From positions 1 to 61,617 of the forward strand of contig JABIYR010000072.1 in NCBI GenBank assembly GCA_018702695.1: a DNA stretch of 61,617 nt. The letters are read 5' to 3'. Positions 48,615 to 57,951 of the stretch are shown in pieces (the stretch's first letter is position 1; every line of letters begins with the position of its first letter). A program made the position numbers and the translations under genes. The notes under the pieces were generated by a model that was not told the DNA's origin, ran no database searches, and saw nothing but the letters and a program-made list of their open reading frames with translations. The DNA comes from Nitrospina sp. Its GTDB lineage: Bacteria; Nitrospinota; Nitrospinia; Nitrospinales; VA-1.

Positions 48615-51130
48615 TGGACAACAATATTTACAAGCTTTTTGGGAATGACGATGACCTTTTTGACTTCTTTGCCCTCGGTCCATTCTTTAATTTTTGAATC
48701 TTCAAGGCATTGGGCTTTCAAGTCGTCATTACTTATGCCAGATGCAACTGAAATTTTCTGCCTCACCTTACCATTGACCTGAAGGACGATCAACATTTCA
48801 TCCGTTTGAGTCAAGGCTTCGATGTATTGGGGCCAAGTCATTTTATCTAGGGTTTCAGAAAATCCAATCTGAGACCCCAATTCCTCAGCCAAATGGGGAG
48901 CGAAGGGCGATAGGGTTAGGATTAAAGTTTCGAGGGTTTCTCGAACGGCCCTTTGCGCGGGTTCACTCTGGTTGTTTTCATCACTCCACCATTCCTTGAA
49001 GTTGAAGAGATGATTGACGAGTTCCATAATTGCCGCAATGGCGGTATTGAACTGCAACCTTTTTTCGATGTCATCGGTCACTCGCCTTATGGTGATATGG
49101 GTCATTCTGCGCAAGGCTTTAATTTCTGGCGTGGAGGTGGTGAAAGATTCCCCAGGCAATGGCACTGCTTGGATGTTCGCGCCGAGTTCGCCAAAAATAC
49201 GCCAGACGCGACCTAAAAATCGAGAGGCTCCTTCAACACCTTGGTCACTCCACTCCAAGTCTTTCACGGGTGGGGCCGCAAATAAGATGAATACTCTTGC
49301 TGTGTCCGCTCCATAAGCACGGATGATTTCATCCGGGTCCACAACATTGCCTTTAGATTTGGACATTTTAGTCCCATCTTTAATGACCATGCCTTGTGTC
49401 AGCAAATGCGCAAAAGGCTCTGGAATCGTGGTCAAATCGAGATCGTTCATGACCAGATTGAAAAATCGAGAATAAAGAAGGTGCAAAATAGCATGCTCGA
49501 TACCGCCAACATACTGATCGACGGGCATCCAGTAATCATTGTCTTCTTTGCTGAAAGGGGCTTGCTCTGACCGGGGTGAGGTGTAGCGGTCAAAATACCA
49601 TGAAGAGCAAACAAATGTATCCAGCGTGTCGGTATCGCGACGGGCATTGCCACCACATTTTGGACAGGTGGTTTTATAAAAAGACTCCAGACTATGCAGA
49701 GGAGATTGGCCTTGCGCACCCAATTGTGCATCAAGCGGCAACTCGATGGGCAGTTGGTCTTCAGGCACGGGCACGATCCCACAATCAGAACAATGAATGA
49801 CCGGAATCGGTGTGCCCCAATAGCGTTGCCGAGAAACCCCCCAGTCGCGGAGCCGATAGTTGATGGTGGCTTTTCCTATGCCTTCTTTATCCAAAAATTC
49901 GCAAACCGCCTTACGGGCTTTCTGACCGATCAAGCCATCGAATGCACCGGAATGAACCATAGCACCTTCTGCGGTGAAGGCTTCTGTCAAAGTCTCAGCA
50001 TCGAGTGCAGGGGCTTCAGGCTGAATGACGACTCGGACGGGTAAATTATATTTTCGGGCAAAATCCAAGTCGCGCTGATCATGAGCCGGAACCGACATGA
50101 TTGCGCCTGTGCCATAATCCATGAGGACAAAATTTGCCGTCCATACAGGGATTGACTCTCCCGTCAAAGGGTTCCTCGCATACGCACCGGTGAACACGCC
50201 TTGTTTTTCTCCGCCTTCACTGGTTCGCGCGATGGTGTCTTGATCCTTTACATTGCTTACAAAATCTCCAATGGCTTTTTCTTGTTCGGTTCCGCGCGCC
50301 AGTTTTGCGGTGAGCGGATGTTCGGGAGCCAACACCATGAACATGGCTCCATATAAAGTGTCGGGGCGGGTGGTGAATACTTTAACCACTTCATCGCTGT
50401 CTTGGATTTTAAAGTCAACCTCAGCGCCGAAACTTTTCCCGATCCAGTTTGTTTGCATGGTCAATACCTGTTCCGGCCATTTCCCAGACAGGGTTTTGCA
50501 ACCGTCTAAAAGACGGTCAGCATAATCGGTGATTTTGAAAAACCAGCCCTCTTGTTGTTTTTGTAAGACTTCGTTATCACATCGCCAACAACAACCATCG
50601 ACCACTTGTTCGTTGGCGAGCACGGTATGGCAATCTTCGCACCAGTTGATGGTGGAGTTTTTACGATATGCGAGCCCTTTTTCCAATAATTTCAGAAAAA
50701 GCCATTGGTTCCACTTATAATAACCGGGGTGGCAGGTGGCGATCTCACGATCCCAATCGTAGCTGAACCCCAATGCCTGAATCTGTTTTCGCATGGTGCG
50801 GATGTTTTCAAATGTCCATTGGGCAGGGTGGCTTTTGTTTTTGATGGCGGCGTTTTCTGCGGGCATCCCGAATGCATCCCAGCCTAAGGGGTGCATGACG
50901 TTATAGCCTTGCATGCGTTTGAATCGGGCCAATGCATCGCCGATGGAATAGTTGCGGACATGTCCCATATGGATTCTTCCGGAAGGGTAGGGGAACATTT
51001 CTAACAAATAGTATTTTTTTTTGGAAGAATCGGCTTCAACTTTAAATGTTTTATGTTCTTCCCAATGAGCCTGCCATTTGGCTTCGATGGAATTGGGGTC
51101 GTAGGGGGTCATAGAATGGGCGCTATCCAT
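48611..51130 (-). CDS. leuS: Leucyl-tRNA synthetase
   Basis: An 839-residue class I synthetase charging tRNA-Leu. It has the HIGH-type motif PYPSGRIHMGHVRNYSIGDA, the zinc-like CEDCHTVLANEQVVDGCCWRC segment, an editing CP1 domain with TRPDTLYGAMFMVLAPEHPL and DYGTGAIMSVPAHDQRDLDFA, KMSKSKGNVV and a C-terminal tRNA-binding domain ending VNIVVQ. Full length. A second possible start is M7. First gene of the leuS-lptE-holA operon, divergent from the symporter. Confidence 0.97.
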   Translation of the reverse strand: MDSAHSMTPYDPNSIEAKWQAHWEEHKTFKVEADSSKKKYYLLEMFPYPSGRIHMGHVRNYSIGDALARFKRMQGYNVMHPLGWDAFGMPAENAAIKNKSHPAQWTFENIRTMRKQIQALGFSYDWDREIATCHPGYYKWNQWLFLKLLEKGLAYRKNSTINWCEDCHTVLANEQVVDGCCWRCDNEVLQKQQEGWFFKITDYADRLLDGCKTLSGKWPEQVLTMQTNWIGKSFGAEVDFKIQDSDEVVKVFTTRPDTLYGAMFMVLAPEHPLTAKLARGTEQEKAIGDFVSNVKDQDTIARTSEGGEKQGVFTGAYARNPLTGESIPVWTANFVLMDYGTGAIMSVPAHDQRDLDFARKYNLPVRVVIQPEAPALDAETLTEAFTAEGAMVHSGAFDGLIGQKARKAVCEFLDKEGIGKATINYRLRDWGVSRQRYWGTPIPVIHCSDCGIVPVPEDQLPIELPLDAQLGAQGQSPLHSLESFYKTTCPKCGGNARRDTDTLDTFVCSSWYFDRYTSPRSEQAPFSKEDNDYWMPVDQYVGGIEHAILHLLYSRFFNLVMNDLDLTTIPEPFAHLLTQGMVIKDGTKMSKSKGNVVDPDEIIRAYGADTARVFILFAAPPVKDLEWSDQGVEGASRFLGRVWRIFGELGANIQAVPLPGESFTTSTPEIKALRRMTHITIRRVTDDIEKRLQFNTAIAAIMELVNHLFNFKEWWSDENNQSEPAQRAVRETLETLILTLSPFAPHLAEELGSQIGFSETLDKMTWPQYIEALTQTDEMLIVLQVNGKVRQKISVASGISNDDLKAQCLEDSKIKEWTEGKEVKKVIVIPKKLVNIVVQ

Positions 51131-51257
51131 AAAAAGAGTGAATTAATTTTAAGAGTATGAATTTTAACACAAAGCCGGTGGCAAAACATTTTCTAGCCAG
51201 AAAAAGCAAATCTCCTCTGCGTAATTCAATATTAACCTTGTCACCCCTACTCCTAGC

Positions 51258-52679
51258 ATGACCGAGATGTCGGGAACCATTGCAATCATTTTTGTTCTGT
51301 ATGTGCTGGCCATGCTTGCCATTGGCGTGTGGACTTCTCGCAAGACGCACTCAGCGCTTGATTTTTTTCTCGCAGACCGATCTTTGAAAGCCTGGGTGAC
51401 GGCAATTTCATCCACCGCCAGTTCAGAAAGTGCTTGGGCGGTGCTGGGAACGGTGGGTTTGGCCTATAAGGAGGGTTTGTCGGCAATATGGTTCATGCCC
51501 GGTTGCCTGCTGGGCTATCTCATTAACTGGCTGTTCTTGGCCGAGAAATTGCGTAAACATTCCGTAGAGAACCACTCCATCACCTTGCCTGATTATTTTG
51601 AAAATTATTTTAAAGACAAGACATCTATTTTACGCGTGATATCGGTGGTGATCATATTTTCCTGCATGATGGCCTATGTGGCGGCGCAATTCACCGCTAT
51701 AGGAAAAACCTTCGATGCTGTTTTTGGTATTCCTCACATTCTCAGTATCTCGATAGGCGGGGCGATTGTGCTGGTTTATACCATGATGGGTGGAGTACGA
51801 GCCGTGGCTTGGACAGATTTTGCGCAAGGAATCATTATGGTGGCGGGTTTGGTCATCCTTTCATTGACGGCATTTTTTCATTTGGGAGGTTTCTCTGGCA
51901 TGTGGTCGCAGGTGGGGAGTGTATCGCCTGAAACCCTGACATGGATGGGTGGAAAGCCCACTTCCGTATTTTTAGGTTCGATAGTGGGTCTATTAGGGAT
52001 TGGGCTTGGCTACCCGGGTCAACCGCATGTTCTCACCCGATACATGGCGGCGAAAGATACCCAAACCATTGAACGAGGTACTTGGATTGCCTTGGCTTGG
52101 GGACTGTTGGTTTATTCATCGTCTATTCTATTGGGAATTTGCGGACAGGCTTTGTTCCCAGGGTTGGAGGACCCCGAGTATCTATTTCCCAAGGCGGCTG
52201 AACAATTACTGCCAACTTTGCTGACGGCAATTGTCTTGACGGGGGTTTTGGCGGCTATCATGTCGACCGTGTCGGCGCAGTTATTGGTGGCGGCCTCGGC
52301 GGTGGCGCATGATGTCTACTCCAAAATGCTCAAGAAGACTCTCTCGCATGCAAGAATTCTTTGGGTCAGCCGGGCTACGGTTTTAGTGCTGGGGCTGGGG
52401 GCGATGTTCATTGCGTTGGGGGAAACGCGAGTCATATTTTGGTTTGTATTGTTTGCTTGGTCGGGGTTGGGTGCAAGTTTTGGCCCGTTGATTTTATTTA
52501 CTCTGTACTCGAAAAATATAACCCGACAAGGGGCCATCGCAGGAATGTTGACCGGGTTTTTAACCACCCTCATTTGGAAAGTCACCGGCCTGTCAGAGTC
52601 TTTAATTTACGAGCTGGTTCCGGCCTTCATTTTTGCCAGCTTGAGTATCTATGTCGTCAGCAAAATAACAGCGAAATGA
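51258..52679 (+). CDS. Sodium:solute symporter (SSSF/PutP-like)
   Basis: A 473-residue membrane transporter with about 12-13 helices and the SSS-family features: ASSESAWAVLGTVGLAYKEGLSAIWF in helix 2, DYFENYFKDKTSILR, GGVRAVAWTDFAQGIIMV and GYPGQPHVLTRYMAAKD (the SSF signature region), then ILTGVLAAIMSTVSAQLLVAASAVAHD. It couples solute uptake, for example proline or another amino acid, to sodium entry; the substrate is not determinable. It stands alone with no clear ribosome site before ATG 51258. Confidence 0.93.
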   Translation: MTEMSGTIAIIFVLYVLAMLAIGVWTSRKTHSALDFFLADRSLKAWVTAISSTASSESAWAVLGTVGLAYKEGLSAIWFMPGCLLGYLINWLFLAEKLRKHSVENHSITLPDYFENYFKDKTSILRVISVVIIFSCMMAYVAAQFTAIGKTFDAVFGIPHILSISIGGAIVLVYTMMGGVRAVAWTDFAQGIIMVAGLVILSLTAFFHLGGFSGMWSQVGSVSPETLTWMGGKPTSVFLGSIVGLLGIGLGYPGQPHVLTRYMAAKDTQTIERGTWIALAWGLLVYSSSILLGICGQALFPGLEDPEYLFPKAAEQLLPTLLTAIVLTGVLAAIMSTVSAQLLVAASAVAHDVYSKMLKKTLSHARILWVSRATVLVLGLGAMFIALGETRVIFWFVLFAWSGLGASFGPLILFTLYSKNITRQGAIAGMLTGFLTTLIWKVTGLSESLIYELVPAFIFASLSIYVVSKITAK

Positions 52680-52745
52680 TTGAAATTTTTTGGAAAGAAT
52701 GGAGGTTGGAAAGAGCGGAGTGATCATAGAACTCGAACTCTTGGT

Positions 52746-53963
52746 TTACGACATGTCTGTATTCTCTGCAATAGGAAGTTGGACATAGAAATGGCTTCCT
52801 TCCCCCACCTGACTTCTCAGACCTATGGAGCCACCCATTAGCTCAACCAACTCTTTGGTTACTGTGAGGCCAATGCCTGTACCTTCGACCTCTGAATTTT
52901 CTTGCCCCAAGCGGCAAAAAGGCTCGAATAGCTTGCTCTGATCTTCAGGGGATATGCCGGGGCCGGTATCGATGCAATCAAGCTGAAGGAATTTGGAATT
53001 TATAGCTTTGCAAGCCACGGTGACAGAACCGCTTTTGCGATTATATTTAATGGCGTTGGAGACCAGATTCAAAAGAATTTGTTTTAAGCGGAGCTTGTCA
53101 GTATAGGCGAAGAGGTTCAGGGAAGGATCAAGAATCATGGATAAACGAATGTCATATTCTTGGGCAATGGATTGGAAGATGCCTCCCATTTCTTCTATCA
53201 AGCTGACAACGTTTACCGGCTGAAGGTTTAAGGCGGCATTTCCTGACTCTACTTTGGCGAGGTCAAGAACTTCATTGATGAGATCAAGAAGGTGATTTCC
53301 TGCTTTGAGAATATGGTTTATATTTTCCTGCTGAAGCGGAGTTAAGTTTTTTTCGAAATTCATTCCTAAAATCTGTGAAAAACCTAGAACCGCGTTCATC
53401 GGAGTTCTCAATTCGTGGCTCATTTTGGAAAGAAATTCAGACTTAGCTCGGTTCGCTTTTTCAGCTTCGGCTTTAGAATATAACAATGCTTCCTCAGCCT
53501 TATGTCTTTGGGTTACCTCTCGCGCATAGATGTTGGCGTAGTCTTTACCTTGAACCTTGCAGACCATGAAGGAATAATATTGGCCTGAAACCGGGCACTC
53601 CACTTCCAGAGGTTTTTGCTGACCGAATGCCTGTGAAATTTTTTTGAAAAAAAATTCTGGGAGAACTTTCCCTACTCCTGTTTCCCATGTATCGAGTGCA
53701 AATTGGCTGGCAGAATTGGCATAAAGAATTTCCCCTTCACTCGAGACTCTGAAAACTGGGTTGGGGTTCTCTTGAGGAAAGAGGGCCATATGTGAGGCCT
53801 GAGCTTCTTTAATTTTCAGTTCAGCAATTTCTTTTAGCAGTTCACAATTGTATTCTCGCAATTCGTGTGTTCGAGTTTGGACCTCTTCATCTAATATTTC
53901 TTCGATATTATGAGTGTCCCCCAATACGTTTTTTAATTGTTCGAGGTTTTGAGGAGAACTCAT
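52746..53963 (-). CDS. PAS histidine kinase (cytoplasmic)
   Basis: A 405-residue kinase with an N-terminal coiled coil (about 20-60), a PAS domain (about 62-155, NPVFRVSSEGEILYANSAS), HisKA with H183 in AKSEFLSKMSHELRTPMNAVLGF, and a HATPase with NLVSNAIKYNRKSG, DTGPGISPE and GTGIGLTVTKELVELMGG. It has no membrane segments and no receiver. Its catalytic half is closely similar to that of the 2700-4982 kinase (same HisKA and HATPase wording), suggesting shared ancestry. Its partner may be one of the standalone receivers in the window. Confidence 0.9.
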   Translation of the reverse strand: MSSPQNLEQLKNVLGDTHNIEEILDEEVQTRTHELREYNCELLKEIAELKIKEAQASHMALFPQENPNPVFRVSSEGEILYANSASQFALDTWETGVGKVLPEFFFKKISQAFGQQKPLEVECPVSGQYYSFMVCKVQGKDYANIYAREVTQRHKAEEALLYSKAEAEKANRAKSEFLSKMSHELRTPMNAVLGFSQILGMNFEKNLTPLQQENINHILKAGNHLLDLINEVLDLAKVESGNAALNLQPVNVVSLIEEMGGIFQSIAQEYDIRLSMILDPSLNLFAYTDKLRLKQILLNLVSNAIKYNRKSGSVTVACKAINSKFLQLDCIDTGPGISPEDQSKLFEPFCRLGQENSEVEGTGIGLTVTKELVELMGGSIGLRSQVGEGSHFYVQLPIAENTDMS

Positions 53964-54167
53964 AAAATTATAAGAGGGTGTGTTTCGCCCACGCTAAAAA
54001 AATAATTTTCGAAAAATCTGCTCTCAGTAGAGAGAAAACAGTGTAATGATTTGTTCTATATAATCGCAGGAAAAGACAAGATTTGTAAAGTATTAATATG
54101 ACGCAGATGAGTTGTCAAAAATGATAGGTAGAAACTGGTTGTATATAATTTTTGATGTTGGGGTGGT

Positions 54168-55436
54168 CTACAGGTATTTGGTGATGGTCGCGGTCATGAT
54201 AGCCGAAGCACCTTGTTGTTGGGTTATGAAGGTGCGGGATTTTTGGGCGATTTCTTCAAGGTGACTTTTATTTGCGAGCAGAGTTTGCAATTGCTCACTG
54301 AGGTCTTGTGCATTTTGCACTAGAAAAGCCAGCCCTTGATGGTGAGCCAATTCTGCAACATGACCGATGTTTTCTATGTGAGGGCCATGCAGTACAGGAA
54401 GGCCATGCGATAAGGGTTCGATGAGGCTATGGCCTCCTCCCGGTTTTATCAGGCTGTTGCCGACAAATGCTATCTGCCCAAGAGCGTACACCTGAGCCAA
54501 CTCTCCAATGGAGTCGAGTAAGATTATTGACTGCGGTGCTTCATCACCCTGCGAGGATCGATAGGAAAAAGTAAATGAGTTCATTTTGATTAACGTGGCG
54601 ACCTCTTGTGTCCGCTCTATTCTACGCGGCGCGAGAATGAGAACGAGATCGGGGAGCGGTTTCAACAATTGTCGGTATGCGTTCAATATGACTTCTTCTT
54701 CGCCAGCATGAGTGCTTCCGGCGACCCATACCTGAGTATGTGTGTCCAATTTAAAAGTCTGTCTTAACCGACCTTCTTCTTCTTGCGTCATTATTGGGAG
54801 GGCATCGTATTTTGGGTCGCCAATTACGGTTATTTTCATAGGGTTCGCGCCTAAAGCTAGAGCGGCTTGCTCAGCCTGAATATTTTGCATGCAAAGCTGG
54901 CGGAATTTTTGAAAGGTTTCTTTGAAAAGAGACCCTATTCGCAGGTAGCGTTGGAGAGACCGTTGTGAGATGCGGCCATTGAATAAAAGTGCTGGGCATT
55001 TCTTTCTATGCAGTAAGTCGATCAAGCCGGGCCAGAACCCGGTATCGGTCACGACATAAAGATCGGGGTTAATGCGATGCAAAGCCATCTGCGTGAAAGG
55101 CAGGCAGTCTAGGGGGTGGAAAAACAGACTGTCCACAAAGTCCAGATTGAGGGCGGTGGAATAACCGGAGTCTGTGGTGACAGAGAGCGCGATATACAGG
55201 TCGGGGTTTTGTTCTCGAACCTGTTTGAGAACAGGGGTGGCGGCAATGACCTCACCCATTGACAGTGCTTGCAGCCACAAGGTTTTTTCACTGGCCCTGT
55301 TTTTAGCAGGCACCCATCCAAAATGATGCGCCAGCCCTTTCCATTTATGTTGGGAGAACAAAGAAACCAGGGTGAACAGAGGAACTAGAAGGATGACTGC
55401 GAAAATAGAAAGAAGGTGATAGAAAAATATCATCAA
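54168..55436 (-). CDS. Divergent KdtA/WaaA-like glycosyltransferase (3-deoxy-manno-octulosonate transferase family)
   Basis: A 422-residue GT30-type protein: an N-terminal membrane anchor (about 5-26), glycosyltransferase-B fold, WLQALSMGEVIAATPVLKQV, VAGSTHAGEEEVILNAYRQLL and GGGHSLIEPLSHGLPVLHGP. Compared with WaaA the position of the catalytic glutamate (E in GERYG of E. coli) reads HHFG (37-40), and the usual ETELWP reads DTGFWP (131-136). This copy may therefore be inactive or use a different donor. It follows the canonical paralogue after four bases. Confidence 0.78.
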   Translation of the reverse strand: MMIFFYHLLSIFAVILLVPLFTLVSLFSQHKWKGLAHHFGWVPAKNRASEKTLWLQALSMGEVIAATPVLKQVREQNPDLYIALSVTTDSGYSTALNLDFVDSLFFHPLDCLPFTQMALHRINPDLYVVTDTGFWPGLIDLLHRKKCPALLFNGRISQRSLQRYLRIGSLFKETFQKFRQLCMQNIQAEQAALALGANPMKITVIGDPKYDALPIMTQEEEGRLRQTFKLDTHTQVWVAGSTHAGEEEVILNAYRQLLKPLPDLVLILAPRRIERTQEVATLIKMNSFTFSYRSSQGDEAPQSIILLDSIGELAQVYALGQIAFVGNSLIKPGGGHSLIEPLSHGLPVLHGPHIENIGHVAELAHHQGLAFLVQNAQDLSEQLQTLLANKSHLEEIAQKSRTFITQQQGASAIMTATITKYL

Positions 55437-55440
55437 ATAT

Positions 55441-56682
55441 TTAGCGGACGAGTTCTAGGTTTTTGCGTAAGGCCCCGCCATTCGTTTTCACCGTTGTTGC
55501 GGCTAGCTCGCCGAGTTTTTGGCATTCGGCGGGGTTTTTAAGGAGACGGGCCAAATTAGGGGCAAGCTCTTCTATGTTTTGCATTTGAATGCCGCCACCG
55601 GATTGCGTGAGAAGTTTTGCTTCTTCCTCAAAATTACTCATGAATTTACCGAACAAGACGGGTGTTCCAAACCCTGCTGGTTCGAGAATGTTATGTCCGC
55701 CAAAACGAGGATTGAACCCGCCGCCGACATAGGCCACCGTTGCATTTTTGTAAAAAGAATTGAGCTTGCCAAGGCTGTCCACCAGCAATACCGTTCCTGC
55801 CCAGTTTGAGAGGTCGTCTTGTTGTGAGAGCAAGGTGTAATCTGTTTTAAACTCTCGGATCAGGTCTTCGACTTCTCGACACCTTCGCATATGCCTGGGG
55901 GCGATCACCCCGACTGAGTTCGGGAACTCTTTTCGCAGTTCAACGAGTGCTTCCATTATGGGCCCCTCTTCCCCCGGTCGAGTGGACCCAAAAACCAGAA
56001 TGGTTTTATCCGTTTTCCACTCTTGCTGAAGGTCATTTTCTGTTTGCACTGTCGTTAAATCAAATTTTATATTGCCAGTGACAAGAATTTTTTCTTTCGC
56101 GATGCCCAATTGTTGCAACCGATCTGCATCCGTTGCTGACCGCATTGAAAATTTTTGGATGGCTTGTGTCATCCATAAAAAGAAAGCTTTGAAGAGGCCA
56201 TATCGCTGGACAGATTTTTCAGAAACCCTTCCATTCATCTGCACCACAGGAATAGATCGAGACTGGCATTGCCGTAGTAGTACAGGCCATAGCTCCGCTT
56301 CAATCAGAATCAACTGGGAGGGCTGGATGTGCTCAAAGACCGGGTTCAGCCATATTGGGAAATCCAGAGGCAGACGGAAAACATTGGGAAGGTTTTCCTC
56401 TTTAGCCAATGCGTAACCGGTCGGGCTAAAAGTAGACAATGCGATGGGGCGGGTTTCCCCCTCTTGTATGAGACCCGCAATGATAGTTTTAGCCAGACGG
56501 ACTTCGCCAACCGACGAAGCGTGAAGCCAAAGCGTGTTTTGTAATTTTGGCAACAAGCTGGCTCCCGTCATTCTTTCCTTGAGTTGATTGCGGAAAGATG
56601 AAGAGATCAGTGCTCTCAGAAGAATAAAAGGAGAGGCTAAAAGTAGTAGCCCTCCGGTCAGAATATAATATAGAAAATCCAT
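55441..56682 (-). CDS. kdtA: 3-deoxy-D-manno-octulosonic acid (KDO) transferase
   Basis: A 413-residue membrane-anchored transferase that adds KDO to lipid IVA. It has the N-terminal anchor, the catalytic-glutamate region LKERMTG (34-40), WLHASSVGEVRLAKTII, IEAELWPVLL (127-136), GSTRPGEEGPIMEAL and GGGFNPRFGGHNILEPAGFGTPVLFG, all standard for WaaA/KdtA. It is divergent from lpxK with 47 bases between, and the palindrome GGAGTATACTCC lies just upstream. The following kdtA-like gene is a paralogue without the catalytic glutamate. Confidence 0.92.
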   Translation of the reverse strand: MDFLYYILTGGLLLLASPFILLRALISSSFRNQLKERMTGASLLPKLQNTLWLHASSVGEVRLAKTIIAGLIQEGETRPIALSTFSPTGYALAKEENLPNVFRLPLDFPIWLNPVFEHIQPSQLILIEAELWPVLLRQCQSRSIPVVQMNGRVSEKSVQRYGLFKAFFLWMTQAIQKFSMRSATDADRLQQLGIAKEKILVTGNIKFDLTTVQTENDLQQEWKTDKTILVFGSTRPGEEGPIMEALVELRKEFPNSVGVIAPRHMRRCREVEDLIREFKTDYTLLSQQDDLSNWAGTVLLVDSLGKLNSFYKNATVAYVGGGFNPRFGGHNILEPAGFGTPVLFGKFMSNFEEEAKLLTQSGGGIQMQNIEELAPNLARLLKNPAECQKLGELAATTVKTNGGALRKNLELVR

Positions 56683-56688
56683 AACGTG

Positions 56689-56700
56689 GGAGTATACTCC
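56689..56700. promoter_or_regulatory. Perfect 12-bp palindrome between kdtA and lpxK
   Basis: GGAGTATACTCC is fully self-complementary and lies in the 47-base gap between the divergent starts, seven bases from the kdtA ATG. It could be an operator controlling both lipid A genes. Read on the minus strand its GGAG is also the only purine-rich site near kdtA, so hairpin formation could hide a ribosome site. Confidence 0.4.
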
Positions 56701-56729
56701 TAAAACACTTTAAATTTGGCTGAAAATTA

Positions 56730-57812
56730 ATGTCAGAAATTTTTTATAAAGTCATAGCACCTGATAGAAAATGGTATTTGCTTCCTGTTTTTGGAGTTTT
56801 GAAGCTCTTTTCCTTTTTTTATTCATGCGCACATCAGTTTCGTCTTTGGGCCTATCGATGGGGCGGGCTTCCCCGTCGCAAATTAGATTGCCGGGTGATC
56901 AGCGTTGGCAATTTAACATTAGGGGGAACAGGAAAAACCCCCTTTGTCATGATGATTGCCGAAACACTCAGGGGTAATGGGATGAAGCCGGCTATTCTCA
57001 GCCGAGGTTATGGTGGCGAATCACGTGAGCCAGTTAATGTGGTGTGCGATGGCAAGAAAACTCTTCTTTCTCCTGAATGGGCGGGTGATGAAGCGGTCAT
57101 GATGGCAGATAAACTCAAAAACGTGCCGGTTTTAACCGGGCCAGACCGTTATCAAACGGGGCAGTATGCGTTGCAACATTTTGATGTGGATACTTTGATT
57201 CTGGATGATGGATTTCAACATCTGGCCTTGAAACGAGATCTGGATATCCTGCTTTTTGACCATGCCAGACCGTTAGGCAATGGTCATCTTTTTCCCGCTG
57301 GGGAGTTGCGTGAACCGGCGAAAGAAACAAAAAGAGCTGATATGGTTTGCTTCACGCGTTATTCAGGCGGCCCGGTTGATTTTGACCCTCAGCTATTAGA
57401 GTCTGTGCCGCAGGTCAAAACGCATCTGCGTCTCGATTCGATCATTCGCATGAGTGATGAGGAGGTGTTGGACGCTGAGATATTAAAGGGCGAGCCCGTT
57501 GCGGCGTTCTGTGGCATTGCCAAGCCGGAGGGGTTTCGACAGATTTTATTAGATACACAGATTCAATTAAAATTATTCAGAGCCTTCCCCGATCATCATG
57601 CCTACACCTTAAAGGATATTAAGGATCTGGAGGCGAGTGCTGAAAAAGAAGGCGTTCGCTTCATTTTAATTTCAGAAAAAGATGCGGTGAAGCTGAAAAA
57701 TATGAAACTCACCGGGCCATTTTTTAAAGTTGTGATTGAACTCGAAATTCTCGAAGGGCGGGAAACCTTCAATAAACAAATCACCGCTCGGCGCGGGGTC
57801 AACGATGTTTGA
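56730..57812 (+). CDS. lpxK: Tetraacyldisaccharide 4'-kinase
   Basis: A 360-residue membrane-associated kinase that phosphorylates lipid A disaccharide at the 4' position, giving lipid IVA, the KdtA acceptor. It has an N-terminal amphipathic helix, RVISVGNLTLGGTGKTPFVMMIAETL (Walker A), SRGYGGE, DEAVMMA, DTLILDDGFQHLALKRDLDILLFD (Walker B with the catalytic Asp) and PLGNGHLFPAGELREP. The downstream neighbours follow closely, so this is an operon start. Confidence 0.95.
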   Translation: MSEIFYKVIAPDRKWYLLPVFGVLKLFSFFYSCAHQFRLWAYRWGGLPRRKLDCRVISVGNLTLGGTGKTPFVMMIAETLRGNGMKPAILSRGYGGESREPVNVVCDGKKTLLSPEWAGDEAVMMADKLKNVPVLTGPDRYQTGQYALQHFDVDTLILDDGFQHLALKRDLDILLFDHARPLGNGHLFPAGELREPAKETKRADMVCFTRYSGGPVDFDPQLLESVPQVKTHLRLDSIIRMSDEEVLDAEILKGEPVAAFCGIAKPEGFRQILLDTQIQLKLFRAFPDHHAYTLKDIKDLEASAEKEGVRFILISEKDAVKLKNMKLTGPFFKVVIELEILEGRETFNKQITARRGVNDV

Positions 57813-57951
57813 TCGAGCGCATCTTCTCAGTATTGAAAGCGATTCTCCGTTTCTTAAAAGGACAAGCGGCTGTGTAAATATTAAGTTTTTTTCTTGCTCA
57901 TTTGCTCAGGCAATGTTCGGGTTTAAGAATGGGTTGAATGATTTTCAATGA
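57805..57951 (+). CDS. Possible 48-residue coupled frame between lpxK and the methyltransferase gene
   Basis: A frame from ATG 57805 (MFDRAHLLSIESDSPFLKR...) to TGA 57949-57951. It overlaps the lpxK end by eight bases and shares ATGA with the next gene. The composition is ordinary and no family is recognised. The double overlap is typical of translational coupling, but may only bridge the 135-base gap by chance. Confidence 0.25.
   Translation: MFDRAHLLSIESDSPFLKRTSGCVNIKFFSCSFAQAMFGFKNGLNDFQ

Noticed and set aside
48615-48683. Longer lptE start at 48683
   Set aside because: The extension is basic, overlaps leuS and would bury the signal peptide; ATG 48614 overlaps the leuS stop as ATGA.
49447-49782. 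Minus and plus frames inside leuS of about 100 residues
   Set aside because: Shadows of leuS without family patterns or ribosome sites.
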